A program made the translations under genes and the position numbers. Under the pieces are notes generated by a model. The model saw only the letters and a program-made list of their open reading frames with translations. It did no database searches and was not told the origin of the DNA. Shown in pieces: positions 14,131 to 26,442 of a stretch of DNA of 64,000 nt; position 1 is the stretch's first letter; each line of letters begins with the position of its first letter. The stretch is from Ralstonia sp. SET104 (GTDB lineage Bacteria; Pseudomonadota; Gammaproteobacteria; Burkholderiales; Burkholderiaceae): assembly GCF_003851545.1 (NCBI RefSeq), contig NZ_BHVX01000002.1, forward strand, positions 361,601-425,600, given 5' to 3'.

Positions 14131-14841
14131 ATGCCCGCCTATAAGCGCGTTCTACTCAAACTTTCCGGCGAAGCCCTGATGGGCGACGATGCCTTCGGCA
14201 TCAATCGCAGCACCATCGAAGGGATGGTCAACGACATCGCCGAAATCGTGAAGCTGGGCGTGCAGGTGGCAGTGGTGATTGGTGGCGGCAACATTTTCCG
14301 CGGCGTCGCGGGCGGTGCGGCCGGCATGGACCGCGCCACGGCCGATTACATGGGCATGCTGGCCACCATGATGAACGCACTGGCTCTGCAGGACGCCATG
14401 CGCCACGCCAACCTCGAGGGCCGCGTGCAATCGGCGCTGCGCCTGGACCAGGTGGTTGAGCCGTATATCCGCCCTCGCGCAATTCGCCAACTGGAAGAAG
14501 GCAAGATTGTGATCTTCGCGGCCGGCACCGGGAACCCGTTCTTCACCACCGACACCGCCGCCGCGCTGCGCGGCTCGGAAATCGGTGCAGAGATCGTCCT
14601 TAAGGCCACCAAGGTCGATGGTGTCTACACCGCCGATCCAAAGAAGGACCCGAGCGCCACCCGCTACACCACAATTACCTTCGACGAAGCTATCTCGCGC
14701 AACCTGCAGGTGATGGATGCGACCGCTTTCGCTCTGTGCCGCGACCAGAAGCTGCCGATCAAGGTGTTCTCGATCCAGAAGCCGGGTGCACTTAAGCGCG
14801 TGATCATGGGTGAAGACGAAGGCACGCTGGTGCACGTCTAA
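14131..14841 (+). CDS. pyrH: UMP kinase (uridylate kinase)
   Basis: A 236-residue hexameric kinase converting UMP to UDP in pyrimidine synthesis. The start [16 protein letters not shown] has GAGGAT upstream. The amino-acid-kinase fold motifs [17 protein letters not shown] and the [14 protein letters not shown] stretch are present. A long upstream in-frame extension reaches into the hairpin region and is not real coding. It is followed by a terminator and then frr. Confidence 0.97.
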   Translation: MPAYKRVLLKLSGEALMGDDAFGINRSTIEGMVNDIAEIVKLGVQVAVVIGGGNIFRGVAGGAAGMDRATADYMGMLATMMNALALQDAMRHANLEGRVQSALRLDQVVEPYIRPRAIRQLEEGKIVIFAAGTGNPFFTTDTAAALRGSEIGAEIVLKATKVDGVYTADPKKDPSATRYTTITFDEAISRNLQVMDATAFALCRDQKLPIKVFSIQKPGALKRVIMGEDEGTLVHV

Positions 14842-14878
14842 GGCCGGCGATAAGCCCTCGTTGCGGGCGCCTTTTTTT
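14840..14878 (+). terminator. Putative terminator after pyrH
   Basis: Imperfect hairpin (outer arms AAGGC/GCCTT, inner GCCC/GGGC) followed by seven T residues, between pyrH and frr. Confidence 0.6.
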
Positions 14879-15019
14879 ACCGTTCGCTGACCCAGCGTAA
14901 ATGGCGTTGGCGAACGGCTTCCATGTAAAATCGCCTATTGTCTTTTTGGTCTTGCCGGTGCCCTGTGTCGTGTTCCGGGGCATGTGTCCGGCAGGCCGCC
15001 GTTATCGTTCGGAGGAAGT

Positions 15020-15580
15020 ATGAGCGTCGCCGATGTTAAAAAGAATACCGAGCAGAAGATGCGGAAGTCGATCGAGGCTCTCAAGACGGACCTGGCCAAG
15101 ATCCGTACGGGGCGTGCCCACACCGGTCTGCTCGATCATGTGCAAGTCGATTACTACGGCTCGATGGTGCCGATCAGCCAAGTCGCCAACGTGACGTTGG
15201 TGGACGCACGCACGATCGGTGTGCAGCCGTGGGAAAAGAAAATGGTGCAAGCCGTTGAGAAAGCCATCCGTGAAGCGGATCTCGGCCTGAACCCGGCTAC
15301 CATGGGCGACATCATCCGCGTGCCGACACCCGCGCTGACCGAAGAGCGCCGCAAGGAGTTGACCAAGGTTGTGAAGGGCGAGGGCGAAGATGCCAAGGTC
15401 GCTGTGCGCAACCTGCGCCGCGATGCCAACGAGCAGCTCAAGAAGCTGGTGAAGGACAAGGCCATCTCGGAAGACGACGAGCGTCGCGGTGGCGATGACG
15501 TCCAGAAGCTGACCGACAAGTTTGTCGCCGAGATCGACAAACTGGTCGCCGAGAAAGACAAGGAAATCATGACGGTGTAA
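15020..15580 (+). CDS. frr: Ribosome recycling factor
   Basis: A 186-residue factor that splits the post-termination ribosome with EF-G. The start [14 protein letters not shown] follows GGAGGAA. The conserved stretches [16 protein letters not shown] and the C-terminal helix of domain I are present at family length. The next gene, uppS, begins 52 bases later on the same strand. Confidence 0.98.
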   Translation: MSVADVKKNTEQKMRKSIEALKTDLAKIRTGRAHTGLLDHVQVDYYGSMVPISQVANVTLVDARTIGVQPWEKKMVQAVEKAIREADLGLNPATMGDIIRVPTPALTEERRKELTKVVKGEGEDAKVAVRNLRRDANEQLKKLVKDKAISEDDERRGGDDVQKLTDKFVAEIDKLVAEKDKEIMTV

Positions 15581-15632
15581 GGCCGTCTTCTGTCGCTGGC
15601 GCATTGGGCGCAAGCGGCGGAAAGCCCGATTC

Positions 15633-16409
15633 ATGCATATCAGTTCCACACTGGCGGTGCCCGACACCGCCGATACGCCACGCCACGTTGCCGTCATCAT
15701 GGATGGTAACGGCCGCTGGGCTACCGAACGCCACCTGCCGCGCGTGGCTGGGCACAGCCGCGGCCTTGATGCGGTGCGTGCAACGGTTGAAGCGGCGGCA
15801 CGCCGTGGCGTCGGTTACCTGACGTTGTTTGCCTTCAGCTCCGAAAACTGGCGGCGCCCGGCCGAGGAAGTCACCTTCCTGATGAAGCTGTTCATGACGG
15901 CGCTGCGCCGTGAGGTGAGCAAGCTGCACGACAATGGCATCCGCCTGCGCGTGGTGGGCGATTTGTCTGCGTTCAGCCCGCGCATCCAGTTGTTGATTCG
16001 CGAAGCGGAGGCCAAGACGGCTGCCAACCCTGGTCTGACCGTCACGATCCTCGCCAACTACGGTGGGCGCTGGGACATCCTGCAGGCAATGCGCGCCTTG
16101 CTGGTGGCGCAGCCGGGCATCGCGCCCGAGGGCATCACCGAAGAAATGCTTGCGCCGTACATGGCACTGGCCTATGCGCCGGAGCCGGACCTGTTCATCC
16201 GCACCGGTGGTGAGCAACGCATCAGCAACTTCCTGCTGTGGCAGCTTGCGTATTCTGAGCTGTACTTCACCGATCGCTACTGGCCCGATTTCGATGCTGC
16301 AGAGCTCGATCGCGCCTTTGCGTGGTACCGCAACCGCGAGCGCCGCTTTGGCCGCACCAGCGCGCAGCTCGAGCCCGATGTTCCCCCCGCGCTATCCGCC
16401 GGAGCCTGA
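15633..16409 (+). CDS. uppS: Undecaprenyl diphosphate synthase
   Basis: A 258-residue cis-prenyltransferase that makes the C55 lipid carrier for peptidoglycan and O-antigen. The signature [12 protein letters not shown] with the catalytic Asp, the [11 protein letters not shown] motif, and the [20 protein letters not shown] region are present. cdsA starts 3 bases after its stop, so the two are surely co-transcribed with dxr. Confidence 0.97.
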   Translation: MHISSTLAVPDTADTPRHVAVIMDGNGRWATERHLPRVAGHSRGLDAVRATVEAAARRGVGYLTLFAFSSENWRRPAEEVTFLMKLFMTALRREVSKLHDNGIRLRVVGDLSAFSPRIQLLIREAEAKTAANPGLTVTILANYGGRWDILQAMRALLVAQPGIAPEGITEEMLAPYMALAYAPEPDLFIRTGGEQRISNFLLWQLAYSELYFTDRYWPDFDAAELDRAFAWYRNRERRFGRTSAQLEPDVPPALSAGA

Positions 16410-16412
16410 CAC

Positions 16413-17231
16413 ATGCTGCTGACTCGCGTCATTACCGCTGTCTGCCTGCTGATTGTCATCCTGCCCATTCTGTTCTTCGCGCCGCCCGCTGGTCTCGCCG
16501 GACTGGTGACGGTATTCGCCGCGCTCGCCGCGTGGGAGTGGGGGCGTCTTGTGCGCCTGCCAAGCTGGTGGGGGCCCGTTCTCTATGCGATTGCCGTCGT
16601 CATGCTGACGATTGCCTGGCACGATATTCCCGTTCGCGGGGATGTGCGGCCGCTGTTCCATGGCGCAGTGATCGCATGGGTGGTCGCCTGGGGCTTGTTG
16701 GCGGGTGGGGTGCGCGAGCTGCATGGGGTGCGCAAGATGGTGTTCACGCTGCTGGGCCTGGTGATGCTGCCGGCGTTTGTGCATGGCGCCATTGAACTGC
16801 GCACGCACGGTATCGCTTTCCTGCTTTCGGTGGCGGTGCTCGTGTGGGCGGCTGATGTGGGAGCCTATTTTGTCGGCAAGGCCATCGGTCGCCGCAAGCT
16901 GGCGCCGACCATCAGCCCAGGAAAGTCATGGGAAGGTGCGATCGGCGGGGCTGTTCTGGTTGCAGTGATCGCGACCGTGGCCGGCGTCACGCATTGGTTT
17001 GCTCCGACTTGGTTCTCGCACGAGTTCGATCAGCGTGGCACAGTCGTCGCCTTGGTGCTGACCATCTTGCTGGTGGCCGCAAGCATCGGCGGTGATTTGT
17101 TTGAATCCCTACTCAAGCGTCAGGTCGGCATGAAAGACAGCAGCCGCCTGTTGCCCGGCCACGGCGGCGTGCTCGATCGTATCGATGCACTGTTGCCGGT
17201 GTTTCCGCTGGCCGCGCTGCTGATTTCCTGA
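16413..17231 (+). CDS. cdsA: Phosphatidate cytidylyltransferase
   Basis: A 272-residue integral membrane enzyme that forms CDP-diacylglycerol, the precursor of all phospholipids. Several hydrophobic segments cover the first 200 residues. The C-terminal signature [18 protein letters not shown] followed by DRID is complete, with its metal-binding Asp and Lys residues. It lies between uppS and dxr with minimal gaps. Confidence 0.97.
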   Translation: MLLTRVITAVCLLIVILPILFFAPPAGLAGLVTVFAALAAWEWGRLVRLPSWWGPVLYAIAVVMLTIAWHDIPVRGDVRPLFHGAVIAWVVAWGLLAGGVRELHGVRKMVFTLLGLVMLPAFVHGAIELRTHGIAFLLSVAVLVWAADVGAYFVGKAIGRRKLAPTISPGKSWEGAIGGAVLVAVIATVAGVTHWFAPTWFSHEFDQRGTVVALVLTILLVAASIGGDLFESLLKRQVGMKDSSRLLPGHGGVLDRIDALLPVFPLAALLIS

Positions 17232-17242
17232 GGCATCTGAAC

Positions 17243-18433
17243 ATGATGCGTTTGACCGTTCTCGGTGCCACCGGCTCCATTGGCGACAGCACGCTCGACG
17301 TGGTGCGCCGTCATCCTGACAAACACAGCGTGGTCGCGCTGACCGCCAACGCACAGGCCGACAAGCTCGCCGCGTTGTGCCGCGAATTTCGCCCGCAGAT
17401 GGCAGTGCTCGGTTCAGTGGCCGCGGCGGATGCATTGCGCGATCAGCTCGGTGCCGATGCCGCCGGCATTGAGATCCGTTCTGGCGCCCAGGCATTGGAA
17501 GAGGCCGCTGCCCATCCCGACTGCGATGCCGTGATGGCTGCCATCGTCGGTGCGGCCGGTTTGCGTCCCACGCTTGCCGCCGTGCGCGCCGGCAAGCGGG
17601 TGCTGCTGGCCAACAAGGAAGCGCTGGTGATGTCAGGCGCGCTCTTCATGGACGCCGTGCGCCAGCATGGCGCCACCGTGCTCCCGATTGACAGTGAGCA
17701 TAACGCCATCTTCCAGTGCTTGCCGCAGCAAGCTCCACAATTTGGGCGCGGCGTGTCGCGTATCGTGCTGACAGCCTCGGGGGGGCCGTTCCGCACGCGC
17801 GCTGTCGATTCGCTCGCCGATGTCACGCCCGACCAGGCTTGCGCCCACCCAAACTGGGTCATGGGGAGAAAGATCTCAGTCGACTCCGCCACCATGATGA
17901 ACAAGGGGTTGGAGGTGATCGAGGCGTACTGGCTGTTTGGTGTGCCGGTCGAGCATCTCGAGGTGCTGATTCACCCGCAGAGTGTCATCCATTCCATGGT
18001 CGGCTACGACGATGGCTCGGTGCTGGCGCAGCTCGGCAACCCCGACATGCGCACGCCGATCGCCTACGGCTTGGCGTATCCCGAGCGCATCGAAGCCGGT
18101 GTTCCGCTGCTGGACCTGGTGACCACAGGCACACTGACGTTCGAAGCTCCCGACCTGCGCCGCTTCCCGTGCCTGGGGTTGGCTTTTGACGCGCTGCGTG
18201 CCGGTGGCACGGCACCTGCTGTCCTGAACGCGGCCAATGAGGTGGCTGTCGAGGCATTTTTGCAGCGCCGCATCCGGTTCACCGATATTGCGGCCGTGGT
18301 GGGTGACACGCTCGCCCGAGCCTCTGTCGTTCCGGTCGACTCACTCGACACCGTTTTTGCCGCAGATGCGCAGGCGCGCCAGTACGCCGAGCGCTATATC
18401 GCGGCCGTGTGCGCACAACTGCCAGCCGCGTGA
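17243..18433 (+). CDS. dxr: 1-deoxy-D-xylulose 5-phosphate reductoisomerase
   Basis: A 396-residue NADPH enzyme for the second step of the MEP isoprenoid pathway, which feeds uppS. The nucleotide-binding loop GATGSIGDS, the LANKEALVM stretch, the metal-binding region [11 protein letters not shown], and the substrate loop with [15 protein letters not shown] are visible. Two adjacent ATG codons could both serve as start. Confidence 0.97.
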   Translation: MMRLTVLGATGSIGDSTLDVVRRHPDKHSVVALTANAQADKLAALCREFRPQMAVLGSVAAADALRDQLGADAAGIEIRSGAQALEEAAAHPDCDAVMAAIVGAAGLRPTLAAVRAGKRVLLANKEALVMSGALFMDAVRQHGATVLPIDSEHNAIFQCLPQQAPQFGRGVSRIVLTASGGPFRTRAVDSLADVTPDQACAHPNWVMGRKISVDSATMMNKGLEVIEAYWLFGVPVEHLEVLIHPQSVIHSMVGYDDGSVLAQLGNPDMRTPIAYGLAYPERIEAGVPLLDLVTTGTLTFEAPDLRRFPCLGLAFDALRAGGTAPAVLNAANEVAVEAFLQRRIRFTDIAAVVGDTLARASVVPVDSLDTVFAADAQARQYAERYIAAVCAQLPAA

Positions 18434-18519
18434 AAGCGCCCCGTCAGAGCGAGCAGGTAACATAGCGGTTTCGCGCGGGGCCAGCCCGCGCGTGCCCTTC
18501 AGTGCATCCGGAGAAGGTT

Positions 18520-19908
18520 TTGCAGACCGTTTTAGCGTTTGTCTTTGCGATCGCGGTACTGATCGTCATTCACGAACTGGGCCACTACAGCGTCGCGCGC
18601 CTGTGCGGCGTGAAGGTGCTCCGGTTTTCCGTCGGCTTCGGCAAGGTGTTGTTCCGCCGTGTGGGTCGCGGCCCTGACCGTACCGAATGGACGATCTGCG
18701 CCATTCCGCTGGGCGGCTACGTCAAGATGCTGGGCGAGGGTTCGCGAGATCCTGAGAAAGACCCGCCCATCCTCCCCGAAGACCTGCCGCGCACCTTCGA
18801 CCACCAGCCTGTCTATAAGCGTTTCGCCATCGTGGCTGCGGGCCCGATTGCCAATTTCCTGCTCGCGATCGCGCTGTACGCAGTGCTGGCATGGGTCGGC
18901 GCGATCGAGCCGTTGCCTATCCTCGGCGCCCCCCCGGCTGGCAGCATTGCCGCCCAGGCCGACCTGCGTGCCAAGGACCACGTGATCGCAGTGGGTACGG
19001 ATAGCGAGGCGCCCACGCCCGTACGTAGTTGGAGCGACGTCCGCATGCGCTTGTACTCGGCCGGCATCGCTGGGCGCGACGCGTTGGTGCAAGTGCGGGG
19101 CGCCAATGGCGCCGAGCGCACCGTCCGTCTGCATGGTCTGCCAAGTGCCGCCCGTACGCCGCAGGCTGACGTGATCGATCAGATTGGTCTGCGCTTGCTC
19201 GGCGGCCCAGTCACCATCGTCGATGTGCTGCCCTCGAGTGCGGCGGCGCGCGCGGGGTTGCAGGCCGGTGACCAGATCGTGCGCTTCGCGGGCCAACCTG
19301 CGGATCAGGCGATGGACCTCATTCGCCAGATCCGCGCCATGCCCGAGCAAAACGCGTCGATCGATATCCTGCGCAATGATCAGCCAATGACGTTGCCCGT
19401 TCGCCCAGATGCCGATGCCGATCCCAAAAACCCCACGGGGCCGAAGATCGGCAAGCTCGGCGCGCAGCTCAGCCAGAAGGTGGAAACGGCGATGATCCGG
19501 GACCAGCCGGTCGCCGCTGTCGGCCATGCCGTGCGCGAAGTGTGGCAGACCTCAGTCCTGTCGTTGCAGGTGCTGGGCAAGATGGTCGTCGGTCAGGCAT
19601 CGCTGCAGAACCTGAGCGGGCCGATCACGGTGGCGGACTTTGCAGGCAAGGCGGCAAGCCTTGGCTGGCAGACATTTGTGAGCTTTCTCGCGTTGATCAG
19701 CGTCAGCCTCGGTGTGCTGAACTTATTGCCCGTTCCGGTATTGGATGGGGGGCATTTGCTGTATTATTGCGTGGAATTTTTGACTGGCCGACCCGTGCCG
19801 GAATCCTGGCAAGCAGTCCTTCAGAAGATCGGCGTCGCCTGCATCCTGCTTCTCACTTCGCTCGCCTTGTACAACGATTTGAGTCGGTTGTTTCTGACTC
19901 GTGGCTAG
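18520..19908 (+). CDS. rseP: Site-2 protease RseP
   Basis: An intramembrane zinc metalloprotease that cleaves the anti-sigma factor RseA after DegS and clears signal-peptide remnants. The HExxH motif is in VIHELGHY near the N-terminus and the third ligand is in the LDGGH region near the C-terminus. Two PDZ domains lie between. The start is uncertain: TTG at 18520 has GGAG six bases upstream, and GTG at 18502 would add six residues. The family's usual N-terminus argues for the TTG. The gap to bamA is 115 bases. Confidence 0.93.
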   Translation: MQTVLAFVFAIAVLIVIHELGHYSVARLCGVKVLRFSVGFGKVLFRRVGRGPDRTEWTICAIPLGGYVKMLGEGSRDPEKDPPILPEDLPRTFDHQPVYKRFAIVAAGPIANFLLAIALYAVLAWVGAIEPLPILGAPPAGSIAAQADLRAKDHVIAVGTDSEAPTPVRSWSDVRMRLYSAGIAGRDALVQVRGANGAERTVRLHGLPSAARTPQADVIDQIGLRLLGGPVTIVDVLPSSAAARAGLQAGDQIVRFAGQPADQAMDLIRQIRAMPEQNASIDILRNDQPMTLPVRPDADADPKNPTGPKIGKLGAQLSQKVETAMIRDQPVAAVGHAVREVWQTSVLSLQVLGKMVVGQASLQNLSGPITVADFAGKAASLGWQTFVSFLALISVSLGVLNLLPVPVLDGGHLLYYCVEFLTGRPVPESWQAVLQKIGVACILLLTSLALYNDLSRLFLTRG

Positions 19909-20023
19909 ACCGTATTTGAGCTTCGTCGATAAGCCAAATCGTTGCCACCGGCGTGAGCGGGCAACTCAGGGTTTTGAAAACACTCAGAAGTGGATTCCGA
20001 TTGAATCCAACTAGGGGATTAGA

Positions 20024-22321
20024 TTGATCAGACAACATCGCTTCCCGCTCAGCGTGCTGGCGGCTTCCGTGCTGACCGTAACTGCCGGTCAGGCTCATGC
20101 AGTGGAGCCGTTCGTCGTCAAGGACATTCGCGTGGAGGGGGTGCAGCGCGTCGAGCCGGGCACCGTGTTCGGCTATCTGCCCGTGAAGGTTGGTGAGACC
20201 TTCACCGACGATAAGGGCGCCGAATCGATCCGCGCCCTCTACAACACCGGTTTCTTCAAGGATGTGCAGATCCGCTCCGAAGGCAATGTGCTGGTGGTGC
20301 GCGTGGAAGAGCGTCCGGCGATCTCGCAACTCGAGTTCATCGGCTTTAAGGAGTTCGACAAGGACGCCCTGCGTCGTACGCTGCGTGGCGTGGGTGTGGC
20401 TGAGGCCCGCTACTACGACAAGTCGCTGATCGACCGTGCCGAGCAGGAAATCAAGCGCCAGTACGTCTCGCGCGGCTACTACGCTGCCGAGGTAACCACC
20501 ACCGTTACGCCCGTCGATGCCAACCGTGTGTCGATTACCTTCACGGTGGACGAAGGCCCGACCGCCAAGATTCGCCAGATCAATATCGTCGGCAACAAGG
20601 CTTTCAAGGAGGGCGACCTGCGCGACGAGATGCAGTTGTCCACGCCCAATTGGCTGTCGTGGTACACGAAGAACGATCTGTACTCCAAACAGAAGCTGAC
20701 GGCTGACCTGGAAGCGCTGCGCTCGTTCTACCTCGATCGTGGCTACCTGGAGTTCGCCATCGAGTCGACCCAGGTGTCGATCACGCCGGACAAGAAGGAC
20801 ATCTACCTGACGCTGAACATCCACGAGGGTGAGCAGTACAAGGTGTCGGACATCAAGCTGACCGGCGAACTGCTGGGTAAGCAGGCCGAGATGGAGAAGC
20901 TCATCAAGCTCAAGCAGGGCGATGTGTTCTCATCGGCCAAGCTATCGTCGACGACCAAGTCGATCACCGATCTGCTTGGCACCTACGGCTACGCTTTTGC
21001 CACCATCAACCCGCAGCCCCAGATCAATCAGAAGGACCGTACGGTTGCACTCACGCTGGTGGTTGATCCTGGTCGTCGTGTGTATGTGCGTCGCGTCAAC
21101 GTGGTTGGTAACAGCAAGACGCGCGACGAAGTTGTGCGCCGCGAGATGCGTCAGATGGAAGCTTCGTGGTTTGACGGCGAGAAACTGCAACTTTCGCAGA
21201 ACCGCGTGAACCGCACCGGTTATTTTACTGATGCGAATATCACGACCGAAGACGTGCCTGGTACGACCGATCAGGTCGATGTGAATGTCAACGTGACCGA
21301 AAAGCCGACCGGCCAGATCAACCTCGGTGTGGGCTTCTCGTCGACCGACAAGCTGGTGCTATCGGCCGGTATTCGCCAGGACAACGTGTTCGGCTCCGGC
21401 ACGAGCCTCGGCCTGGATGTGAACACGTCCAAGTCGAACCGCACCATTGCAGTGACGCAGTTCGATCCGTACTTCACCGTGGATGGCATCAGCCGTTCGA
21501 CCGAGCTGTACTACCGCACGTACCGCCCGCTGTACTACACGGGCGACCAGGACTACCGCGTCGTGCAACAGGGCGGCAACGTCAAGTTCGGCGTGCCGTT
21601 CTCGGAAACCGATACCGTCTTCTTCGGCATCGGCTATGAGCGCACGACCATCGACGTGACAACCAACACGCCGCTGGCCTACCAGAACTACGTTGCGAAG
21701 AACGGCCGCATCACCAACAACTTCCCGATCACGATCGGTTGGTCGAAGGATCAGCGTGACAGCGCCCTCGTGCCGACACGCGGTCGCTACCAGCAGGCCA
21801 ACCTGGAATTCGGTATCCCCGGTGGCGATCTGCAGTACTTCCGCGCGTACTACCAGCACCAGTACTTCTATCCGCTGTCGAAGTCGTTCACGATGGCGTT
21901 CAACAACGAAATCGGCTACGGCCACGGATACGGCGGCAAGGACTTCCCGGTCTTCAAGAATTACTACGCCGGCGGTATCGGCTCGGTGCGCGGTTACGAA
22001 ACCAGCACGCTGGGCCCGCGCGACGCCAACGGTGTGGCCATTGGCGGTGCCAGCAAGTTTGTCGGCAACGTGGAATTCATCTTCCCGCTGCCGGGTTCGG
22101 GCGTGGATCGCACCGTCCGCCTGTTCACGTTCTTCGACTACGGTAACGTGTTCGCTGAAGGCCAGCCGTACAAGCTGGGCGACATGCGCTACTCCACTGG
22201 TTTCGGTCTGTCGTGGTTGTCGCCGATCGGCCCGCTGAAGATCAGCATGGGCTTCCCGATCAAGCGCAAGGCAGAAGATCAAACGCAACGCTTCCAGTTC
22301 CAAATCGGGACTGCATTCTAA
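20024..22321 (+). CDS. bamA: Outer membrane protein assembly factor BamA
   Basis: A 765-residue outer-membrane protein that inserts beta-barrel proteins. The TTG start has AGGGGAT just upstream. The signal peptide ends at AHA before [11 protein letters not shown]. Five POTRA domains cover about residues 25-425, and a C-terminal 16-strand barrel ends in the typical aromatic QFQIGTAF. The RGYE motif of barrel loop 6 is in SVRGYETST. It is flanked by rseP and skp as in most proteobacteria. Confidence 0.97.
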   Translation: MIRQHRFPLSVLAASVLTVTAGQAHAVEPFVVKDIRVEGVQRVEPGTVFGYLPVKVGETFTDDKGAESIRALYNTGFFKDVQIRSEGNVLVVRVEERPAISQLEFIGFKEFDKDALRRTLRGVGVAEARYYDKSLIDRAEQEIKRQYVSRGYYAAEVTTTVTPVDANRVSITFTVDEGPTAKIRQINIVGNKAFKEGDLRDEMQLSTPNWLSWYTKNDLYSKQKLTADLEALRSFYLDRGYLEFAIESTQVSITPDKKDIYLTLNIHEGEQYKVSDIKLTGELLGKQAEMEKLIKLKQGDVFSSAKLSSTTKSITDLLGTYGYAFATINPQPQINQKDRTVALTLVVDPGRRVYVRRVNVVGNSKTRDEVVRREMRQMEASWFDGEKLQLSQNRVNRTGYFTDANITTEDVPGTTDQVDVNVNVTEKPTGQINLGVGFSSTDKLVLSAGIRQDNVFGSGTSLGLDVNTSKSNRTIAVTQFDPYFTVDGISRSTELYYRTYRPLYYTGDQDYRVVQQGGNVKFGVPFSETDTVFFGIGYERTTIDVTTNTPLAYQNYVAKNGRITNNFPITIGWSKDQRDSALVPTRGRYQQANLEFGIPGGDLQYFRAYYQHQYFYPLSKSFTMAFNNEIGYGHGYGGKDFPVFKNYYAGGIGSVRGYETSTLGPRDANGVAIGGASKFVGNVEFIFPLPGSGVDRTVRLFTFFDYGNVFAEGQPYKLGDMRYSTGFGLSWLSPIGPLKISMGFPIKRKAEDQTQRFQFQIGTAF

Positions 22322-22324
22322 TTA

Positions 22325-22876
22325 ATGACCGCATTCATCATGAAATCCACGCGCATCACGTTGTCCCGCATGGGCGTGTCCGCTGCTTTCGCCGCACTTG
22401 CCGCAGCCAGCTTTGCGCTGCCGGCTACGGCGCAGGAAGCGCGCATCGCTGCCGTCAACTCGGAGCGCATTCTGCGCGACTCGCAGCCCGCCAAGGCCGC
22501 CCAGGCCAAGCTGGAAACCGAGTTCGCTAAGCGCGATCGCGAACTGCAAGACATGGCAGCCAAACTCAAGGGCATGTCAGACAAGCTGGACAAGGATTCG
22601 GCAGTTTTGGCCGACTCGGATCGCACCCGCCGTCAACGCGAGCTGTCGGATCTGGATCGTGATTTCCAGCGCAAGCAGCGCGAATTCCGTGAAGACCTGA
22701 ACCAGCGTCGCAATGAAGAGCTGGCCCAGGTACTCGAGCGCGCCAACCGCGTGATCCGCTCGATTGCGGAGCAGCGCAAGTACGATCTGATCGTGCAGGA
22801 AGCTGTGTACGTGAACCCGCGCATCGATATCACCGACGAGGTGCTCAAGGCGCTAAATTCGCAATCGGCGAAATGA
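22325..22876 (+). CDS. skp: Periplasmic chaperone Skp/OmpH
   Basis: A trimeric periplasmic holdase for unfolded outer-membrane proteins. A signal peptide ending ATAQ precedes a conserved start of the mature protein, [14 protein letters not shown] long charged coiled coil follows, rich in Lys, Arg, Asp and Glu. The start may be ATG 22325 or ATG 22340 (MKSTRIT); neither has a strong ribosome-binding site. It is 3 bases after bamA, so translational coupling is likely. Confidence 0.93.
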   Translation: MTAFIMKSTRITLSRMGVSAAFAALAAASFALPATAQEARIAAVNSERILRDSQPAKAAQAKLETEFAKRDRELQDMAAKLKGMSDKLDKDSAVLADSDRTRRQRELSDLDRDFQRKQREFREDLNQRRNEELAQVLERANRVIRSIAEQRKYDLIVQEAVYVNPRIDITDEVLKALNSQSAK

Positions 22877-22886
22877 GGTTGCTTCC

Positions 22887-23960
22887 ATGTCGTTTTCGCT
22901 TGGTGAACTTGCTGCGTCGCTTGGCGCGACCGTCCAGGGTGACGCAAGCCTGATCGTCAAGTCGATCGCGCCGCTGGATCAAGCCGGCGCGGATCAGCTC
23001 GCTTTCCTTTCCAATCCGCTGTATCTCAATCAGGCTGTGGGCTCAGGTGCGGGCGCGATCATCGTGTCGCCTCGTGACTTGGAAACCCTCGAGAGCCAAG
23101 GCCACGCTGCTGGCCGGAACTGGCTGGTGGCGGGCAATCCATATGCTGCGTTTGCCCGTGTTGCCCAACGCTTCGTCGCGCTTGCAGCGCGCCCCGCTGT
23201 GCCGGGCGTTCATCCGAGTGCAAGCGTGGAAGAGGGCGCCACGGTGCCGGCATCGTGCTCGATCGGCCCGAACGTGACGATCGAGGCCGGTGCGGTGCTC
23301 GGCGAGCGTGTGCGTATCGCGGGCAACAGTTTCATTGGCGCGGGCGCCCGCATCGGCGACGACACGCTGCTCTATGCGAACGTTTCGATCTACCACGGCT
23401 GCGTAGTTGGTGCGCGCTGCATTCTGCATAGCGGAGTCGTGATCGGTGCGGATGGCTTTGGCTTTGCCCCCGACTTTGGTCCGCAGGGCGGCGAGTGGGT
23501 AAAGATTCCGCAGACCGGCCGAGCCGTGATCGGCGACGATGTGGAGATCGGCGCGAACTCCGCCATCGACCGCGGTGCGATGGCCGATACCGTGGTTGAG
23601 CGGGGCTGCAAGATCGACAACCAAGTGCAGATCGCGCACAACGTGCATGTGGGCGCGTACACCGTCATTGCAGGCTGCGCGGCCATTTCGGGCAGCACGA
23701 AGATCGGACGCTACTGCATCATCGGCGGTGCAGCCAATTTTGCTGGTCACCTGACCATTGCCGACCGCGTGACCGTCTCGGGCGGTACGTCAATTACCAA
23801 ATCCATCACTAAACCCGGTGGCCATTTCACCAGCGTTTTCCCGTTCATGCCGCATGGCGACTGGGAACGTAACGCGGCCATCGTCCGAGGCCTGACGCGC
23901 ATGCGCGAACGGTTGCAACAACTGGAACAGCAGGTCAAAGACCTGCGGCAACAATCATGA
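22887..23960 (+). CDS. lpxD: UDP-3-O-(3-hydroxyacyl)glucosamine N-acyltransferase
   Basis: A 357-residue trimeric left-handed beta-helix acyltransferase, third step of lipid A synthesis. The N-terminal uridine-binding domain is followed by many hexapeptide repeats of the I/V-G-x-x form between about residues 105 and 320. A C-terminal helix ends [14 protein letters not shown]. The catalytic His lies in the IAHNVHVG region. The stop overlaps the fabZ start. Confidence 0.97.
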   Translation: MSFSLGELAASLGATVQGDASLIVKSIAPLDQAGADQLAFLSNPLYLNQAVGSGAGAIIVSPRDLETLESQGHAAGRNWLVAGNPYAAFARVAQRFVALAARPAVPGVHPSASVEEGATVPASCSIGPNVTIEAGAVLGERVRIAGNSFIGAGARIGDDTLLYANVSIYHGCVVGARCILHSGVVIGADGFGFAPDFGPQGGEWVKIPQTGRAVIGDDVEIGANSAIDRGAMADTVVERGCKIDNQVQIAHNVHVGAYTVIAGCAAISGSTKIGRYCIIGGAANFAGHLTIADRVTVSGGTSITKSITKPGGHFTSVFPFMPHGDWERNAAIVRGLTRMRERLQQLEQQVKDLRQQS

Positions 23961-24460
23961 CCGAAGCAACGAATGCGACGAGCGCGACGACCGGCCTCGT
24001 CAGCGATTTCAACATTAAGAAAATTCTCGATCTGCTGCCGCATCGCTACCCGATGCTGCTCGTTGATCGCGTGATCTCGTTGGAGCCGCGCAAATCGATT
24101 ACGGCTATCAAGAACGTCACGTTCAACGAGCCGTTCTTCAACGGCCACTTCCCGGGTCACCCGGTGATGCCGGGCGTGCTGATGCTCGAGGCGCTGGCGC
24201 AAACCGCCGCGCTGCTGACCTTCGGCGAGGCCGATCACGAGCACAAGGAAAACCAGCTTTACCTGTTCGTGAGCATTGACGGGGCACGCTTCAAGCGACA
24301 GGTGACGCCTGGTGACCAACTCGTGATGACGGCGGAACTGCTGCGCTCGAAGAGCGGCATGTGGAAGTTCAAGGTGTACGGCAAGGTGGACGGCGAAGTT
24401 GCCGTGGAGGCCGAAATCATGTGTGCCGTGCGCGAAGACAAGTCCAAGGGCGAGGCATGA
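23957..24460 (+). CDS. fabZ: 3-hydroxyacyl-ACP dehydratase FabZ
   Basis: A 167-residue hot-dog-fold dehydratase of fatty acid elongation. The stretch [13 protein letters not shown] and the active-site segment [19 protein letters not shown], with catalytic His and Glu, are complete. It overlaps lpxD and lpxA by 4 bases on each side, so the lipid A and fatty acid genes are translationally coupled. Confidence 0.97.
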   Translation: MTEATNATSATTGLVSDFNIKKILDLLPHRYPMLLVDRVISLEPRKSITAIKNVTFNEPFFNGHFPGHPVMPGVLMLEALAQTAALLTFGEADHEHKENQLYLFVSIDGARFKRQVTPGDQLVMTAELLRSKSGMWKFKVYGKVDGEVAVEAEIMCAVREDKSKGEA

Positions 24461-25272
24461 CGCAAGCACAGAAGATCCACCCGACCGCGCTGATCGACCC
24501 GAAGGCCGAACTGGATTCGAGCGTCGAGATCGGCGCCTTCACGGTTGTGGGCCCGAACGTGCGGATGGGTGCGGGCACGCGCGTGGGCCACCACACGGTG
24601 GTCGAGGGATACACCACGCTCGGGCGCGATAACAGCATCGGCCACTTTGCGTCGGTGGGTGGCCGCCCGCAGGATATGAAGTACCGCGACGAGCCGACGC
24701 AGCTTATCGTCGGCGATCGCAACACCATTCGCGAATTCACCACGATCCATACCGGCACGGCGCAGGATGCCGGTATCACGTCCATCGGCGACGACAACTG
24801 GATCATGGCCTACGTGCACATCGCACATGATTGCCGCGTGGGCAACCACACGGTGTTCTCGAGCAACGCGCAAATTGCAGGTCACGTTGAGGTAGGTGAC
24901 TGGGCAATCCTCGGCGGCATGTCAGGCGTGCACCAGTTCGTGCGTATTGGCGCGCATGCCATGCTCGGTGGTGCCTCGGCGCTGGTGCAGGATGTGCCGC
25001 CGTTCGTGATTGCCGCGAGCGACAAGGGCGGCAACAAGGCCGCACCGCACGGCATCAACGTGGAAGGCCTGCGCCGCCGCGGCTTCACGGCCGAGCAGAT
25101 CACCGGTCTGCGCCAGGCATACAAGCTGCTCTACAAGAGTGACCTGAGCTTCGATCAGGCCAAGGCGGAAATCGCCGCGCAGATCGCTCAGGCGGATGAC
25201 GCGCCGACGTGCGAGGTGCTGACCGCGTTTGCTGATTTCATCGCCGCCACCAAGCGCGGCATCGTGCGTTGA
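24457..25272 (+). CDS. lpxA: UDP-N-acetylglucosamine O-acyltransferase
   Basis: A 271-residue trimeric beta-helix enzyme that starts lipid A synthesis. The ATG at 24457 overlaps the fabZ stop (ATGA), so longer upstream frames are not needed. Hexapeptide repeats fill the first 190 residues. The catalytic His is in [12 protein letters not shown]-terminal helical domain follows from about residue 195. Confidence 0.97.
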   Translation: MTQAQKIHPTALIDPKAELDSSVEIGAFTVVGPNVRMGAGTRVGHHTVVEGYTTLGRDNSIGHFASVGGRPQDMKYRDEPTQLIVGDRNTIREFTTIHTGTAQDAGITSIGDDNWIMAYVHIAHDCRVGNHTVFSSNAQIAGHVEVGDWAILGGMSGVHQFVRIGAHAMLGGASALVQDVPPFVIAASDKGGNKAAPHGINVEGLRRRGFTAEQITGLRQAYKLLYKSDLSFDQAKAEIAAQIAQADDAPTCEVLTAFADFIAATKRGIVR

Positions 25273-26438
25273 GCGAGCCCGGCATGCCGGTGCGCCGCAT
25301 CGGCATGGTGGCTGGCGAGGCTTCCGGCGATTTGCTGGCCTCGCTGTTGCTCAAGGGGTTGCACGCACATCTGCCCGCTGACATCGCCTACAACGGCATC
25401 GGCGGCGAGCGCATGGCCGAGCAAGGTTTCCAGTCGAACTGGCCGATGCACAAGTTGTCGGTCAACGGCTACGTGGAAGTGCTCGGCCAACTGCGCGAGA
25501 TTCTCGAGATCCGCAAGGAACTCAAGCAGGACTTGCTGGCCAAGCCGCCGCTTGCCTTCATCGGTGTCGATGCGCCGGACTTCAATTTCAACGTCGAGAT
25601 CGCCATGCGGCAGGCGGGTGTGCCGGTGGTGCACTTCGTGAGCCCGTCGATCTGGGCGTGGCGTGCGGGGCGCATCAAGACGATCGCCCGTGCTGTTGAT
25701 CACATCCTCTGCCTGTTCCCGTTCGAGCCCGAGATTTACGCCAAGGCGGGTATTCCGGCCACATACGTTGGCCATCCGCTGGCAGACGAGATTCCGTTGG
25801 TGCCGGACGTGGAAGGCGCACGCACGCGCCTGGGGTTGCCGCTGGGCCGCAAGGTCGTCGCCGTGCTGCCGGGCAGTCGCAATTCTGAAGTCAAGCATCT
25901 CGGGCCGACGCTGTTTGCCGCAATGTCGCGCATGCAGGCAGTTGAGCCGGATCTCGCTTTCGTACTGCCGGCGGCGAATGCCACACTGCGCGAACGCATT
26001 GATGCCATGCGCGCGGAGCACCCAGGCTTGCATCTGTGGGTGGTTGAGGGGCAGTCGCACGCAGCCATGGAGGCGGCCGACGTGATCCTGCTGGCCAGCG
26101 GTACGGCCACACTGGAAGCCGCGCTGTACAAGAAGCCGATGGTGATCACCTATAAGGTGCCCTGGCTGACGGCGCAGATCATGAAGCGCAAAGGCTATCT
26201 GCCGTACGTGGGGTTGCCGAACATCCTGTCCGGCCGCTTTGTCGTGCCGGAGCTGCTGCAGGATGACGCGACGCCAGAGGCGCTCGCGCGCGAAACGCTG
26301 CTGCAACTGAGCGACCACGGAAACGCCACGTTCCTGCGCGAGCACTTCACGCAGATGCACCTGACGCTCAAGCAGAACATGGCGGAGATCGGCGCGAAAG
26401 TCGTGGTCGATCTGCTGCGCAGTCGCGGTAAGCTCTGA
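25269..26438 (+). CDS. lpxB: Lipid-A-disaccharide synthase
   Basis: A glycosyltransferase joining lipid X to UDP-diacylglucosamine. The N-terminal [13 protein letters not shown] motif and the C-terminal sequence [11 protein letters not shown] typical of GT19 are present. The TTG at 25269 overlaps the lpxA stop; an ATG at 25284 (MPVRRIG) is an alternative and closer to the usual N-terminus. rnhB begins 4 bases after its stop. Confidence 0.96.
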   Translation: MSEPGMPVRRIGMVAGEASGDLLASLLLKGLHAHLPADIAYNGIGGERMAEQGFQSNWPMHKLSVNGYVEVLGQLREILEIRKELKQDLLAKPPLAFIGVDAPDFNFNVEIAMRQAGVPVVHFVSPSIWAWRAGRIKTIARAVDHILCLFPFEPEIYAKAGIPATYVGHPLADEIPLVPDVEGARTRLGLPLGRKVVAVLPGSRNSEVKHLGPTLFAAMSRMQAVEPDLAFVLPAANATLRERIDAMRAEHPGLHLWVVEGQSHAAMEAADVILLASGTATLEAALYKKPMVITYKVPWLTAQIMKRKGYLPYVGLPNILSGRFVVPELLQDDATPEALARETLLQLSDHGNATFLREHFTQMHLTLKQNMAEIGAKVVVDLLRSRGKL

Positions 26439-26442
26439 GTCC

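Noticed and set aside
19957..19990. Sigma-E promoter upstream of bamA (GGCAACT and TCAGA, 17 bases apart)
   Set aside because: The match to the GGAACTT/TCTGA consensus is partial and the spacing is off; too weak to report as a promoter.
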